Shown one piece after another: positions 7,470 to 14,895 of a stretch of DNA of 33,059 nucleotides. The notes beneath the pieces are model-generated. The model was not told the DNA's origin. It worked only from the letters and a program-made list of their open reading frames with translations, and made no database searches. Origin of the DNA: an uncultured Collinsella sp. (GTDB lineage: Bacteria > Actinomycetota > Coriobacteriia > Coriobacteriales > Coriobacteriaceae); assembly GCA_902496455.1 (NCBI GenBank), contig CABVAY010000024.1:1-33059 (forward strand), in the 5' to 3' direction. Both the position numbers and the translations under genes were made by a program. How positions within the stretch are numbered: position 1 is the first letter of the stretch; each line of letters begins with the position of its first letter.

Positions 7470-8450
7470 CTAGACATTCATAAGCTGATGGCCGAGCTTG
7501 AGCGTCTTTAGACCGCTCTCCCCCTCCACACCATCGAGCGTGTTGAGCAACATATTGGTCGCCTCGACGCCGCTGGTCAGGTAGCCGTAATGCACGGTGG
7601 GAATACCGCCCGTCAGCGCGCGCAAAAATGCGTTGTCGCCAAAACCGCTCACGCGACGCACGCCCTCGCCCATGCCGCGCACCTCGTCAAGAGCGCGCAG
7701 GGCGCCGGCCGCCATAGTGTCGGTCGCGCACGCAATAAACGAAACATCGGGGGCATCGGCAAGCAGCTCGCGCGCAGCGCGATAGCCCGAGTCAAGCGTA
7801 AAGGATCCCTGGCGAATCAGGCTCGAATCAAGCACCACGCCCGCAGCAAGAAGCCCCGCCTCAAAGCCGCGACGACGGTCGAAACCAGCCGCGCGGTCCT
7901 CTTCGGTAACTCCGATGTAGGCGATCTTGCCATCCACCCGACCCGCAAGCGCACGGCCGAGCTCAAAGGCAGCCTCGTAATCGTCGTGATAGACACATGC
8001 CGCGCCCTCGACATGTTGGCCGATCAACACAATGGGCACGCGGCACGACTCAATCGCGCGACGGTGCTCGTCGGTGATCATGGTTGCCACCAGCACAATG
8101 CCATCGACCGGGTGATTTTGGAATAAATCAAGGTATTCGAGCTCGCGATCGGCCGCGTTATCGGTATTGGCAAGCAGCATCTGGTAGCCACGACGACCGA
8201 GCACCTGGCCAATACCGGCGGTAATGCGGCTCACAGATTCCGAGTTGATCTTAGGCACGATAACGCCGATGAGCTTGGTGGAGCCGGTGCGCAGCGCGCG
8301 AGCCTGGCTGGATCGCACGTATCCGGTCAGCTCAATCGCCTGCTTAATGCGCTCGGCCTTGTCCGCCGAGATATATCCACCGTTGAGATAGCGCGAGACC
8401 GCGGCGCTCGAAACGCCGGCCAGCTCGGCCACATCTTTCATCTTTACCAC
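7470..8450 (-). CDS. scrR: LacI-family repressor of the sucrose locus
   Basis: An N-terminal LacI helix-turn-helix, MKDVAELAGVSSAAVSRYLN, is followed by a hinge and a periplasmic-binding-like sensor domain (VDGIVLVAT, FGDNAFLRAL). It should repress scrA-scrB and respond to a sucrose-derived sugar. The reading frame is open upstream to 8492, but the region before 8450 contains a perfect LacI-type operator and a -10 box, so it is leader rather than protein. I chose GTG at 8450 because GGGGG at 8456-8460 is well spaced; ATG at 8441 is the alternative and gives the classical LacI start. Its own operator at 8466-8479 indicates autoregulation. It is encoded in the same direction as scrA, 184 bases upstream. 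Confidence 0.93.
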   Translation of the reverse strand: MVKMKDVAELAGVSSAAVSRYLNGGYISADKAERIKQAIELTGYVRSSQARALRTGSTKLIGVIVPKINSESVSRITAGIGQVLGRRGYQMLLANTDNAADRELEYLDLFQNHPVDGIVLVATMITDEHRRAIESCRVPIVLIGQHVEGAACVYHDDYEAAFELGRALAGRVDGKIAYIGVTEEDRAAGFDRRRGFEAGLLAAGVVLDSSLIRQGSFTLDSGYRAARELLADAPDVSFIACATDTMAAGALRALDEVRGMGEGVRRVSGFGDNAFLRALTGGIPTVHYGYLTSGVEATNMLLNTLDGVEGESGLKTLKLGHQLMNV

Positions 8451-8465
8451 GAGCACCCCCGTCGT

Positions 8466-8479
8466 TGAAATCGCTTTCA
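8466..8479. promoter_or_regulatory. ScrR operator O3 at the scrR promoter
   Basis: TGAAATCGCTTTCA is an almost perfect palindrome of the same class as O1 and O2. It lies between the scrR -10 box and start codon, so binding would block scrR transcription. O3 lies about 1.1 kb from O1/O2, which would allow looping. Confidence 0.8.
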
Positions 8480-8481
8480 CC

Positions 8482-8487
8482 ATAATA
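8482..8487 (-). promoter_or_regulatory. Candidate -10 box of scrR
   Basis: TATTAT on the minus strand lies directly upstream of operator O3. The -35 region is not clear. Confidence 0.4.
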
Positions 8488-8569
8488 CCCAACCCTCATC
8501 CGAAAATTATTCGACTGGAAAGGTCTCAGCGGATCATTTCAACCGCCCAGGTCGAGCATACGCCAGCGA

Positions 8570-8669
8570 GCGGGCAGCTGCCGTGGCGAGGTGCCGCGAA
8601 AGAGGAGCGAAGCGTACTTTATGTACGCGAGCGACGGTTTGAGCGGCAGATCGCCCGGCAGATGCCCGC
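8570..8669. repeat. Palindromic intergenic repeat, copy 2
   Basis: The core at 8592-8648 repeats the core of 1025-1080 almost base for base, with centre GCGTAC-TTTAT-GTACGC. The outer arms (GCGGGCAGCTGCCG against CGGCAGATGCCCGC) are unlike those of copy 1 but are again self-complementary. It fills the gap between the end of the exopolysaccharide operon and the scrR promoter. Confidence 0.8.
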
Positions 8670-8681
8670 GCAGCGTCGAGC

Positions 8682-8709
8682 GGTCCGGCGTTTGTTAAAA
8701 CGTCGGACC
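8682..8709 (-). terminator. Hairpin directly after the exopolysaccharide operon
   Basis: GGTCCGGCG (8682-8690) pairs with CGTCGGACC (8701-8709), nine pairs with one G-U. It begins four bases after the last stop codon of the operon. No T-run follows, so it may be a 3'-end stabiliser or act together with the adjoining palindrome. Confidence 0.45.
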
Positions 8710-8713
8710 ATAG

Positions 8714-9379
8714 TTAGCCGTGATATTCGCCGTTATATTGGATCAACGTCAGATCTTCAACGCCGTCGAGCGCGCGAATGGCATCCGCATAGGGCATGTC
8801 AACACCGTCCGAGAAAAGCTCGACGGCCATCTCGACTTTGTCGCCGCGCATCGTCTTGGACTTGACGGTAAACTTGGTGCGCCCAAATGCACGCACGATA
8901 TCGTCGCCAGTGGTCTGACCCGTGTAGTGGATGACCATCATGTAAACGCGCGCCTTGTCCTGGTGGCTCGCAAAGCCGGCGATCATCACCACGATCACCA
9001 CCGCCGTGAGCCCCACGAGCGCATACATGCCGGCGCCGGCCGTAATGCCCGTGGTAATAGCCCAAAACAGATACAGCAGGTCGAGCGGGTCCTTGACCGC
9101 CGTACGATAGCGGACAATAGACAGAGCACCGACCATACCGAGCGAGATGACCACGTTCGTCGAGATCGCGAGCGTGACCATGCAGGTGAGCACGCACATG
9201 CCCACGAGCGTCACGGCAAAGCTGCGCGAATACACCACGCCGGTAAAAAAGCGCTTGTACACGTAATAGATCAGGATGCCTATGGCGAGCGCCACGAGCA
9301 GCGAAAAGCCAATCTTGGCAGGGTCGACCTGGCCAAACGCCTCCAAAACGGAGTTCTTAAAATAGTCCCTGGTGCTCAT
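8714..9379 (-). CDS. DUF4956 membrane protein, last gene of the Pel-like operon
   Basis: The 221-residue protein has about four membrane segments in residues 22-145, the conserved DUF4956 block GALSIVRYRTAVKDPLDLLY between them, and a soluble C-terminal domain of about 75 residues. The biochemical role of DUF4956 is not known to me. Genes of this family are often found beside VTC-domain and CotH genes, as here. It starts three bases after the VTC gene stop, so translation is coupled. The soluble tail beginning near residue 145 resembles a small ferredoxin-like regulatory fold by pattern only. It could be a membrane partner or channel for the VTC protein. Identity of the family is secure, function is not. 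Confidence 0.85.
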   Translation of the reverse strand: MSTRDYFKNSVLEAFGQVDPAKIGFSLLVALAIGILIYYVYKRFFTGVVYSRSFAVTLVGMCVLTCMVTLAISTNVVISLGMVGALSIVRYRTAVKDPLDLLYLFWAITTGITAGAGMYALVGLTAVVIVVMIAGFASHQDKARVYMMVIHYTGQTTGDDIVRAFGRTKFTVKSKTMRGDKVEMAVELFSDGVDMPYADAIRALDGVEDLTLIQYNGEYHG

Positions 9380-9382
9380 GGT

Positions 9383-10174
9383 CTAAATATCCCCTCGGTT
9401 CCCAAAATCCGATTCCCAGTAGTTAAATCCGCGAAGGTAGGCGGTCTTTTCGTAACACAGGCAGTACTTGGAGACCGCCGTAAGCTCGGCCGCTCCCGGC
9501 GGCACCATATCACGCACCAGTTGCGGGCAAAACTCCGTAAACTTGACCTCCATCACCAGCTTGCCGGGTTCTAGCACGGGCAGCACGGGCAGCGTCACGT
9601 CAAAGATGTCGAAGCTTCCCACCGCGGCACGCACGTTCATGTCAAACGTAATGCGCACGGTGCCCTCATCCATCACCCACGGCTCGCGCTCGTAATCCAC
9701 GATGGTCCGCGGGCGCATCACGTTGCAGATGCACTCGATGTAGAACTCGCGACAGAGCGGATAGGGGCTCCTCAGCAAAAAGCCGTAGTCGCCAGCCAAA
9801 ATCTGCTCAAACTCGCCGCGCGTAAGCGGCGCGTCCTCCTTGTAGATCCAGCTGCCGTACTTCTTTTTGCGCTCAAGCTTAATCACCTTGTCGCTGCCGT
9901 TATAGATGCGCACGCGATACTTTTTGCGCATGAGAATGCCGGCGTCTTTTTCCTCGTAGGCCGAGTTGCAGTAGTCGTCAAAATACAGGCTGCGAATAGT
10001 GTAACCGCCCGCCCGCGCATGCTTGTCCAGTTTAAAAACCGGCGCCATGCGACAGGCAAGCGCGGAGTGCTCGCCCTCGTTAATGAGATATTTGAGCTCG
10101 TGGCGGTAACGCTCCTGCGTGGTACGTACAGGCGGAGCCGCCAAGCGCTCAAGCAGCGCGCTAGCCCTCCTCAT
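9383..10174 (-). CDS. VTC-domain protein (polyphosphate polymerase fold)
   Basis: The 263-residue chain is essentially a single VTC domain, the triphosphate-tunnel fold that makes polyphosphate in yeast Vtc4. Tunnel residues are visible: RHELKY at 24-29, IRSLYFDD at 60-67, KYRVRIY at 85-91, IKLERKKK at 98-105, RPRTIVDYERE at 154-163, VRITFDMN at 173-180, LVMEVKF at 206-212 and SKY at 235-237. The basic and acidic side chains needed for catalysis therefore look intact. There are no membrane segments; the neighbouring DUF4956 protein could supply the anchor. It overlaps the CotH gene by 14 bases and has GGAGG six bases before the ATG. Whether it makes polyphosphate or modifies the exopolysaccharide is unknown. 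Confidence 0.88.
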   Translation of the reverse strand: MRRASALLERLAAPPVRTTQERYRHELKYLINEGEHSALACRMAPVFKLDKHARAGGYTIRSLYFDDYCNSAYEEKDAGILMRKKYRVRIYNGSDKVIKLERKKKYGSWIYKEDAPLTRGEFEQILAGDYGFLLRSPYPLCREFYIECICNVMRPRTIVDYEREPWVMDEGTVRITFDMNVRAAVGSFDIFDVTLPVLPVLEPGKLVMEVKFTEFCPQLVRDMVPPGAAELTAVSKYCLCYEKTAYLRGFNYWESDFGNRGDI

Positions 10175-11930
10175 ACGTGTCCTCCACGACCTTACCGCCG
10201 TCTTGCACGTAAAAACACTTCATGCCGTAGTGCTTGCCGTCGTCAGTCACATAGTAGTCAAACGCATCTTGCCTATAACCGTCGGAGTTGGTGGCACGCA
10301 CGCGCACAAAATACTGGCCGGCATCGGGCGCATCGCAGGTCACCTCGGGAAGCAGCACGTCCTCGGCCTTAAAGACCACGTCGCTTATGGCATAGTCGCG
10401 CGCAAGCTCCACGGTGTAGCGAATGTCGCGCGCCTCAAAGTCGTAGGACGCATCCCAGTTAATGCGCAGCTTACCGTTATCGATCTGCGGCACGCCGATG
10501 TAGAACGGCATGGGCTTTTTAAAACTCTCGCGAAAGCTCTTGTAGTTCTCCTCGACCTCGGAGGGAATCGCCGCAGCGATCTGCTCGTATTGGTCCTTGG
10601 TGACAGGCAGATTGTCGATATCGGGCGAAGCAAAGACCAGGGATTCAGTCACATCGCGGTAGTGCTTGATCATCTTGGTCAGGCGAGTCTCGGTCAAATA
10701 CGAGCGCAAGTCCTTGACGGCACGGTCGAGTTCGCTGCGGAACGACTTGCTGCGCAACGCGCGGTTAAACAGCACGTTGCCCCAGTAGTTGCTTGCACCG
10801 CGCTCCCAGCTCGCGTAGTCCGAAAACCCGGTAAGAGAAAGCTCCAGCTTACGCAGCATGCCGTCGTTATCCCAATCTAAAAAGTACCAGGTATTTGAGT
10901 TGAGCGGGCTGTACAGATAGCAGTTACGGTTCTGCGTATCACAGTTGCCCGTCAGAATCTGAAACGCCAGCCAATAGACCAGATTCTCGGTATCAAAGTA
11001 GGTATCGAGCACATCATCGATCTTTTGCGATTCATCGTTGAGCGCATCGAGCATCTCGATGAGCTTGGTGTGGTCCGAATCACCCTTAATCTCGAGCATG
11101 CCCTCAAAGTTTGCCTGGTTGTAGTCGGGATCATCGGCGAGCTTAATGGTGTCCTCGTAGCGATGGAAATCAAAGCTGTTCACCTTGTACAGGTGCCCGT
11201 TCTTATCCAAGCCGTGCGCCTTAAGCGCCGTCTTATTGAGCTGCTCCACCTGCGTAAACAGGCCGTAGTCCTCAAAGGTGTCGTTGGACTTTTCGGTCTG
11301 GTCGCACACCCACAGATGCACAAACTGCGTACGCAGGCCCATCATCTGGGGAATCCCACGGATAAGGTCGTAGGCCATCTTGTTGCGAAAACGCATACCC
11401 TCGCCCATGTGCTTGTTGAGCGCAATCGCGCGCTGTTGGCGCCAGGTACCCTTGCCCTTTTTGAGCTCCACCTTGTAATTCTTTTGCGAGTTATTGCTCG
11501 ATGTCTGGCCGCGCACCTGCACGGTAGCATTGGGCGCTTCCTCGCCATAGCCAACCTCGCCGGCCACCGGGCCGTCTTCGTCACCCGGCTGCAGCAGGCC
11601 CATAACCTGATAGCGTGTCACGCCCATGTCGGCATAGTCATACACCGAGTACGTGTTGATCTCGGCCCAGCTGTGGTCGGTGTTCTCGGAGCTGTTGCCG
11701 CGCGAGACCGTCAGGTACATGGTCACAATACCCGAGTCATCGTAGACCTCGTAGAGCTCGTCCTTGTCGCGCAGGTGCTTGGACTGGTCGGAGGCCTCGG
11801 CCTTTTTAATCTTGTCCTGCTTTTTGACCTTTTTAGTCGAGGAGTCTTCCTGCACCGAGCAGCCCGAAAGCAACAGCGCACCGGCAGCCGCCTCAAACAG
11901 GCGACGGCGAGACATCATCCTATCGGTCAT
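10161..11930 (-). CDS. CotH-kinase-family lipoprotein
   Basis: CotH proteins are atypical extracellular kinases; Bacillus CotH phosphorylates spore-coat proteins. The chain starts with a basic n-region, a hydrophobic stretch and a lipobox LLLSGC with the lipidated Cys24, so it should be anchored outside the membrane. A Lys-rich linker (33-50) precedes the CotH domain: RGQTSSNNSQKNYKVELK (140-157), NCDTQNRNCYLY (329-340) with Asp331, and YFLDWDND (349-356) with the metal-binding Asp pair. A fibronectin-III-like C-terminus (about 480-565) follows. It overlaps pelG by 11 bases and the VTC gene by 14. In this operon it may phosphorylate the polymer, a wall component or partner proteins; that is inference. 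Confidence 0.88.
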   Translation of the reverse strand: MTDRMMSRRRLFEAAAGALLLSGCSVQEDSSTKKVKKQDKIKKAEASDQSKHLRDKDELYEVYDDSGIVTMYLTVSRGNSSENTDHSWAEINTYSVYDYADMGVTRYQVMGLLQPGDEDGPVAGEVGYGEEAPNATVQVRGQTSSNNSQKNYKVELKKGKGTWRQQRAIALNKHMGEGMRFRNKMAYDLIRGIPQMMGLRTQFVHLWVCDQTEKSNDTFEDYGLFTQVEQLNKTALKAHGLDKNGHLYKVNSFDFHRYEDTIKLADDPDYNQANFEGMLEIKGDSDHTKLIEMLDALNDESQKIDDVLDTYFDTENLVYWLAFQILTGNCDTQNRNCYLYSPLNSNTWYFLDWDNDGMLRKLELSLTGFSDYASWERGASNYWGNVLFNRALRSKSFRSELDRAVKDLRSYLTETRLTKMIKHYRDVTESLVFASPDIDNLPVTKDQYEQIAAAIPSEVEENYKSFRESFKKPMPFYIGVPQIDNGKLRINWDASYDFEARDIRYTVELARDYAISDVVFKAEDVLLPEVTCDAPDAGQYFVRVRATNSDGYRQDAFDYYVTDDGKHYGMKCFYVQDGGKVVEDTYEEG

Positions 11931-13464
11931 CAGAACCTCCCCAATGCTTGCGATACACGCGAACTACTGAGCGCTCAAACGCGCCGTGGGGCACGCCCTT
12001 ATGGCGGCCTTCCTCATAGCGCTGTTCGGCACGGTCGAGCACCCGGCCAAGTTCGGTAAACCAGCCCGTCTTGTCGGTCGCCACAATGGGCTGCTGGCTC
12101 AGGATACGATACGGCAAGTTGGCGGTATAGGTATCGAGCCGCAGCAGCGCCACGATAAAAAACACCGCCGCACCCGACAAAAAGCCAAAGCCGTAAAACT
12201 GCTGCGGCAAAAGCAACGAAACGGCAGTCGCCAGCCCGGCCACACCGGCAAACAGGCCCGAAGCCAGCACGGCCCCCTTATAGTCGGTAAAGTACAGCAA
12301 GATAAGCATCACCGTATTGCCCACGGCATACAGGCCATAGCCCACGCACAGCGTGCGAAAATACCCGTGCATAAGGTTGTTAAAGCCCAACGGTAGGGCC
12401 GACAGCACCGTGGTCTCGAGCGAAATGACCGCCGCGGTCACAAACAGCTGCTTGAGCGCACAAAAGCGCAGTTCGCTGTTGAGCGTGGAGAGCATCTCCT
12501 CCTCTGCCACCACAATATCGCCTACCACGCCGCCGTCATTGAACAGGCTGTAGTAGTCGCGGTAGCGCGGATAGAAGTTGACCTCGACCGAGACCACAAA
12601 GTTGACGGTCGTGACCAGGATCGTCAAAAACGCAATGAGCGCCGGCACATCGTAGTAGGGCGCACCATAAAACAAGCCCTTGACCTGCACGCCAATGGGA
12701 CCGGCCCAAATAATCACCAGGTGCGCAAAGAGTCCCAGATTGGTTAACAGACCCGTGAGCGCCAGCGGCATAAACTGATCGAGCCACCGCAAAAAGGGCC
12801 AGGGGCTGCGGTCGCTCTGAGGAAAATACCGGTACAGCAGCACCACGTCCCAGGCGAGCATGACGCCGTAGCCCAGAGCAATTGACGCCAACAGGCCCTC
12901 GACCGGCGGCAGTCCCAGCGCCAGCGCGGCCAGGGCGCACAGGCACGCCACGCCAATGGCAGCCGCAAAGCTGCACAGGATGCCGCGGTAGTCCTTGATG
13001 GCCGTGAGGTAACTCATGCCGTTCCAGTTGACGATCATAATGTTGAACAGCCACAGGCACAGCAGCCCCTGCAGCAGCGTGGCGCCCGAGAACAGCAAAA
13101 AGACGCCGTAGAGCACCGTGCCCGCAACGAGCATGATGGCGTTGGAGCCCCAAAACGAAGGCAAGATCTCATCCTCGCGCTCGGCAAAGAGCATGTCAGC
13201 CAAAAAGCGTGTGACCGGCATGGAGAAAAAGCTCGTGAGCGTAAGCGACGCCAGCAGCGTGTAGGTCACCATGCACACCAGCAGATCCTGGTTGGCACGG
13301 CCCACGTCCCACAGACCACACAGCACCAAGATGCCCACCTGGAGCAGCACGCCCAACAGCATCGGGCCCGTGCACACAATGCCGGCGTAGCCGTAAGCGC
13401 GCATCGTGGCAAACAGGCCCTTGCGCCTAAACAGGCGCTTGAGCTCAAAACCGATTCCGGCCAC
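11920..13464 (-). CDS. pelG: PelG-type polysaccharide transporter
   Basis: A 514-residue integral membrane protein with about twelve hydrophobic segments and the PelG-typical start MAGIGFELKRLF, in the MATE/Wzx superfamily. In Pseudomonas and Bacillus cereus PelG works with PelD, PelE and PelF to synthesise and export the Pel polymer across the membrane. It lies three bases after pelF and overlaps the CotH gene, so stoichiometric translation is likely. A short soluble C-terminal tail after the last helix (about 465-514) is rich in charged residues. The family assignment is secure; the exact sugar exported is not shown by sequence. Confidence 0.93.
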   Translation of the reverse strand: MAGIGFELKRLFRRKGLFATMRAYGYAGIVCTGPMLLGVLLQVGILVLCGLWDVGRANQDLLVCMVTYTLLASLTLTSFFSMPVTRFLADMLFAEREDEILPSFWGSNAIMLVAGTVLYGVFLLFSGATLLQGLLCLWLFNIMIVNWNGMSYLTAIKDYRGILCSFAAAIGVACLCALAALALGLPPVEGLLASIALGYGVMLAWDVVLLYRYFPQSDRSPWPFLRWLDQFMPLALTGLLTNLGLFAHLVIIWAGPIGVQVKGLFYGAPYYDVPALIAFLTILVTTVNFVVSVEVNFYPRYRDYYSLFNDGGVVGDIVVAEEEMLSTLNSELRFCALKQLFVTAAVISLETTVLSALPLGFNNLMHGYFRTLCVGYGLYAVGNTVMLILLYFTDYKGAVLASGLFAGVAGLATAVSLLLPQQFYGFGFLSGAAVFFIVALLRLDTYTANLPYRILSQQPIVATDKTGWFTELGRVLDRAEQRYEEGRHKGVPHGAFERSVVRVYRKHWGGSDDR

Positions 13465-13467
13465 CGG

Positions 13468-14895
13468 CTACTCCCCCTCTCTGGGCAGGTCAAACGCTTG
13501 CGCCGTCTCGTCGTACAGCGCGCGATAGTTGGCGAGCATCTGCTCGTGCAAAAAGTACGTGGCAACGCGACGCTGCCCGCGCTCCCCCATCTCAATGCGA
13601 CGGGCGCGGCTCACGCACATGCGCTCCATGGCATCGGCCAAGCCCTTGCGATACATGGGCGGCGTCACAAATCCCGCCACGCCAAAGTCGTCACCCGGAG
13701 CGCCTTCGAGCAGCTCACGGCAGCAGCCCACCTCGGTCGTCACGCAGGGACGGCGCGCGGCAAGCGACTCCAGCACGCTGAGCGGCTGGCCCTCGGAGAT
13801 GCTCGTTAAAATAGTAAAGTCGAGCTTTTCCATGTACTCGACCACGTTGACGCGACCGGTAAAGATCAGGTCGCGCACGCCCAAGGTATCGACCAGCGCG
13901 TGGCACTCGGCGCCGTACTCTTCGTCATCCACGCCGCCCATGATGTGCAGACGCACCTTAGGCAGGCGCTCGTGCAGCTCAAAGAAGGCATAGATCATAG
14001 TCTTGACGTCCTTGATGGGCGCCAGGCGCACCACCGCGCCAATGTCCACCCAGCCGTCATCGGGCTTTATGGGAATATCCTTAAAGCGGTCGAACTGGAT
14101 GCCGTTGGGGATGACCAGGCATTTGTCTGCATCGCAACCCATATCGATCTGCGTCTTGCGAGCGTTATGGAACAAACTGGTCACGCGGAAGGCGCGGCGG
14201 TAGATCTCCTCCGAAAGCAGGTAGAAAAAGCGAATCCAGCGGTCCTTAAATGACGGCACCACCCAATCGGCGCGAATGATCTCTTCCTCGCGCTCGCGGG
14301 TATAGATGCCATGCTCGGTCAGCAGCACCGGCGCATGGTGAACGCTTGAGCCCAGGCAGGCGAGCAGGCCACCGTAGCCGGTCGAGATGGCATGGTACAC
14401 ATCGGCCACCGGCACCTCGCTGCCCAACAGGTAAAGCACGGGAAGCAACATGGAGCGCATGGTGTGGAATGCATCGGCAAAGGGCGTGTAGGGGTACTCG
14501 GCCAGGCACACGTCGTGGAAGATGTCCATAAACGTTCGGCTCTGCAAAAACGAGAGCGGATGCACGCGACGGCGCTGAAAGATATCGAACAGCACGTCCC
14601 AGTCCGGATTGGAGAGCGACACCAGGCGGCGTAGCGCCTCGCGCTCGCGGTCGTTAAAACTGGCTTCGTGTTGCTCGCCCGAAAGCCGCAGGGCATCGTC
14701 CAGGAACACCTCGTGCACCTCGACCACGTTGCTGGGCAGCTCGTAGACAAATTTGCCGCGGTCGGCAGCATGCGCGCCAATCACCCACAGCACGAACTCG
14801 TGCTCGGGCATGGCCTGGATATAGCCATGCATCCAGGTAGATACGCCGCCGTGCACATAGGGGTAGCAACCCTCGAGTACCAAGCAGATTCTCAT
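13468..14895 (-). CDS. pelF: PelF-type GT4 glycosyltransferase
   Basis: This is the cytoplasmic polymerising glycosyltransferase of Pel-type systems. The 475-residue chain has the family's N-terminal DUF3492 features, including LEGCYPYVHGGVSTWMH at 7-23 and TEHGIYTRERE in the middle of the chain. The nucleotide-sugar half carries VVRLAPIKDVKTMIYAF, and the GT4 motif follows as GQPLSVLESLAARRPCVTT with the conserved Glu. It overlaps the DUF2194 gene by the four bases ATGA and is followed by pelG after three bases. Pseudomonas PelF uses UDP-GlcNAc/GalNAc; that specificity is assumed here. The absence of the Pel outer-membrane genes is expected for a monoderm. Confidence 0.95.
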   Translation of the reverse strand: MRICLVLEGCYPYVHGGVSTWMHGYIQAMPEHEFVLWVIGAHAADRGKFVYELPSNVVEVHEVFLDDALRLSGEQHEASFNDREREALRRLVSLSNPDWDVLFDIFQRRRVHPLSFLQSRTFMDIFHDVCLAEYPYTPFADAFHTMRSMLLPVLYLLGSEVPVADVYHAISTGYGGLLACLGSSVHHAPVLLTEHGIYTREREEEIIRADWVVPSFKDRWIRFFYLLSEEIYRRAFRVTSLFHNARKTQIDMGCDADKCLVIPNGIQFDRFKDIPIKPDDGWVDIGAVVRLAPIKDVKTMIYAFFELHERLPKVRLHIMGGVDDEEYGAECHALVDTLGVRDLIFTGRVNVVEYMEKLDFTILTSISEGQPLSVLESLAARRPCVTTEVGCCRELLEGAPGDDFGVAGFVTPPMYRKGLADAMERMCVSRARRIEMGERGQRRVATYFLHEQMLANYRALYDETAQAFDLPREGE

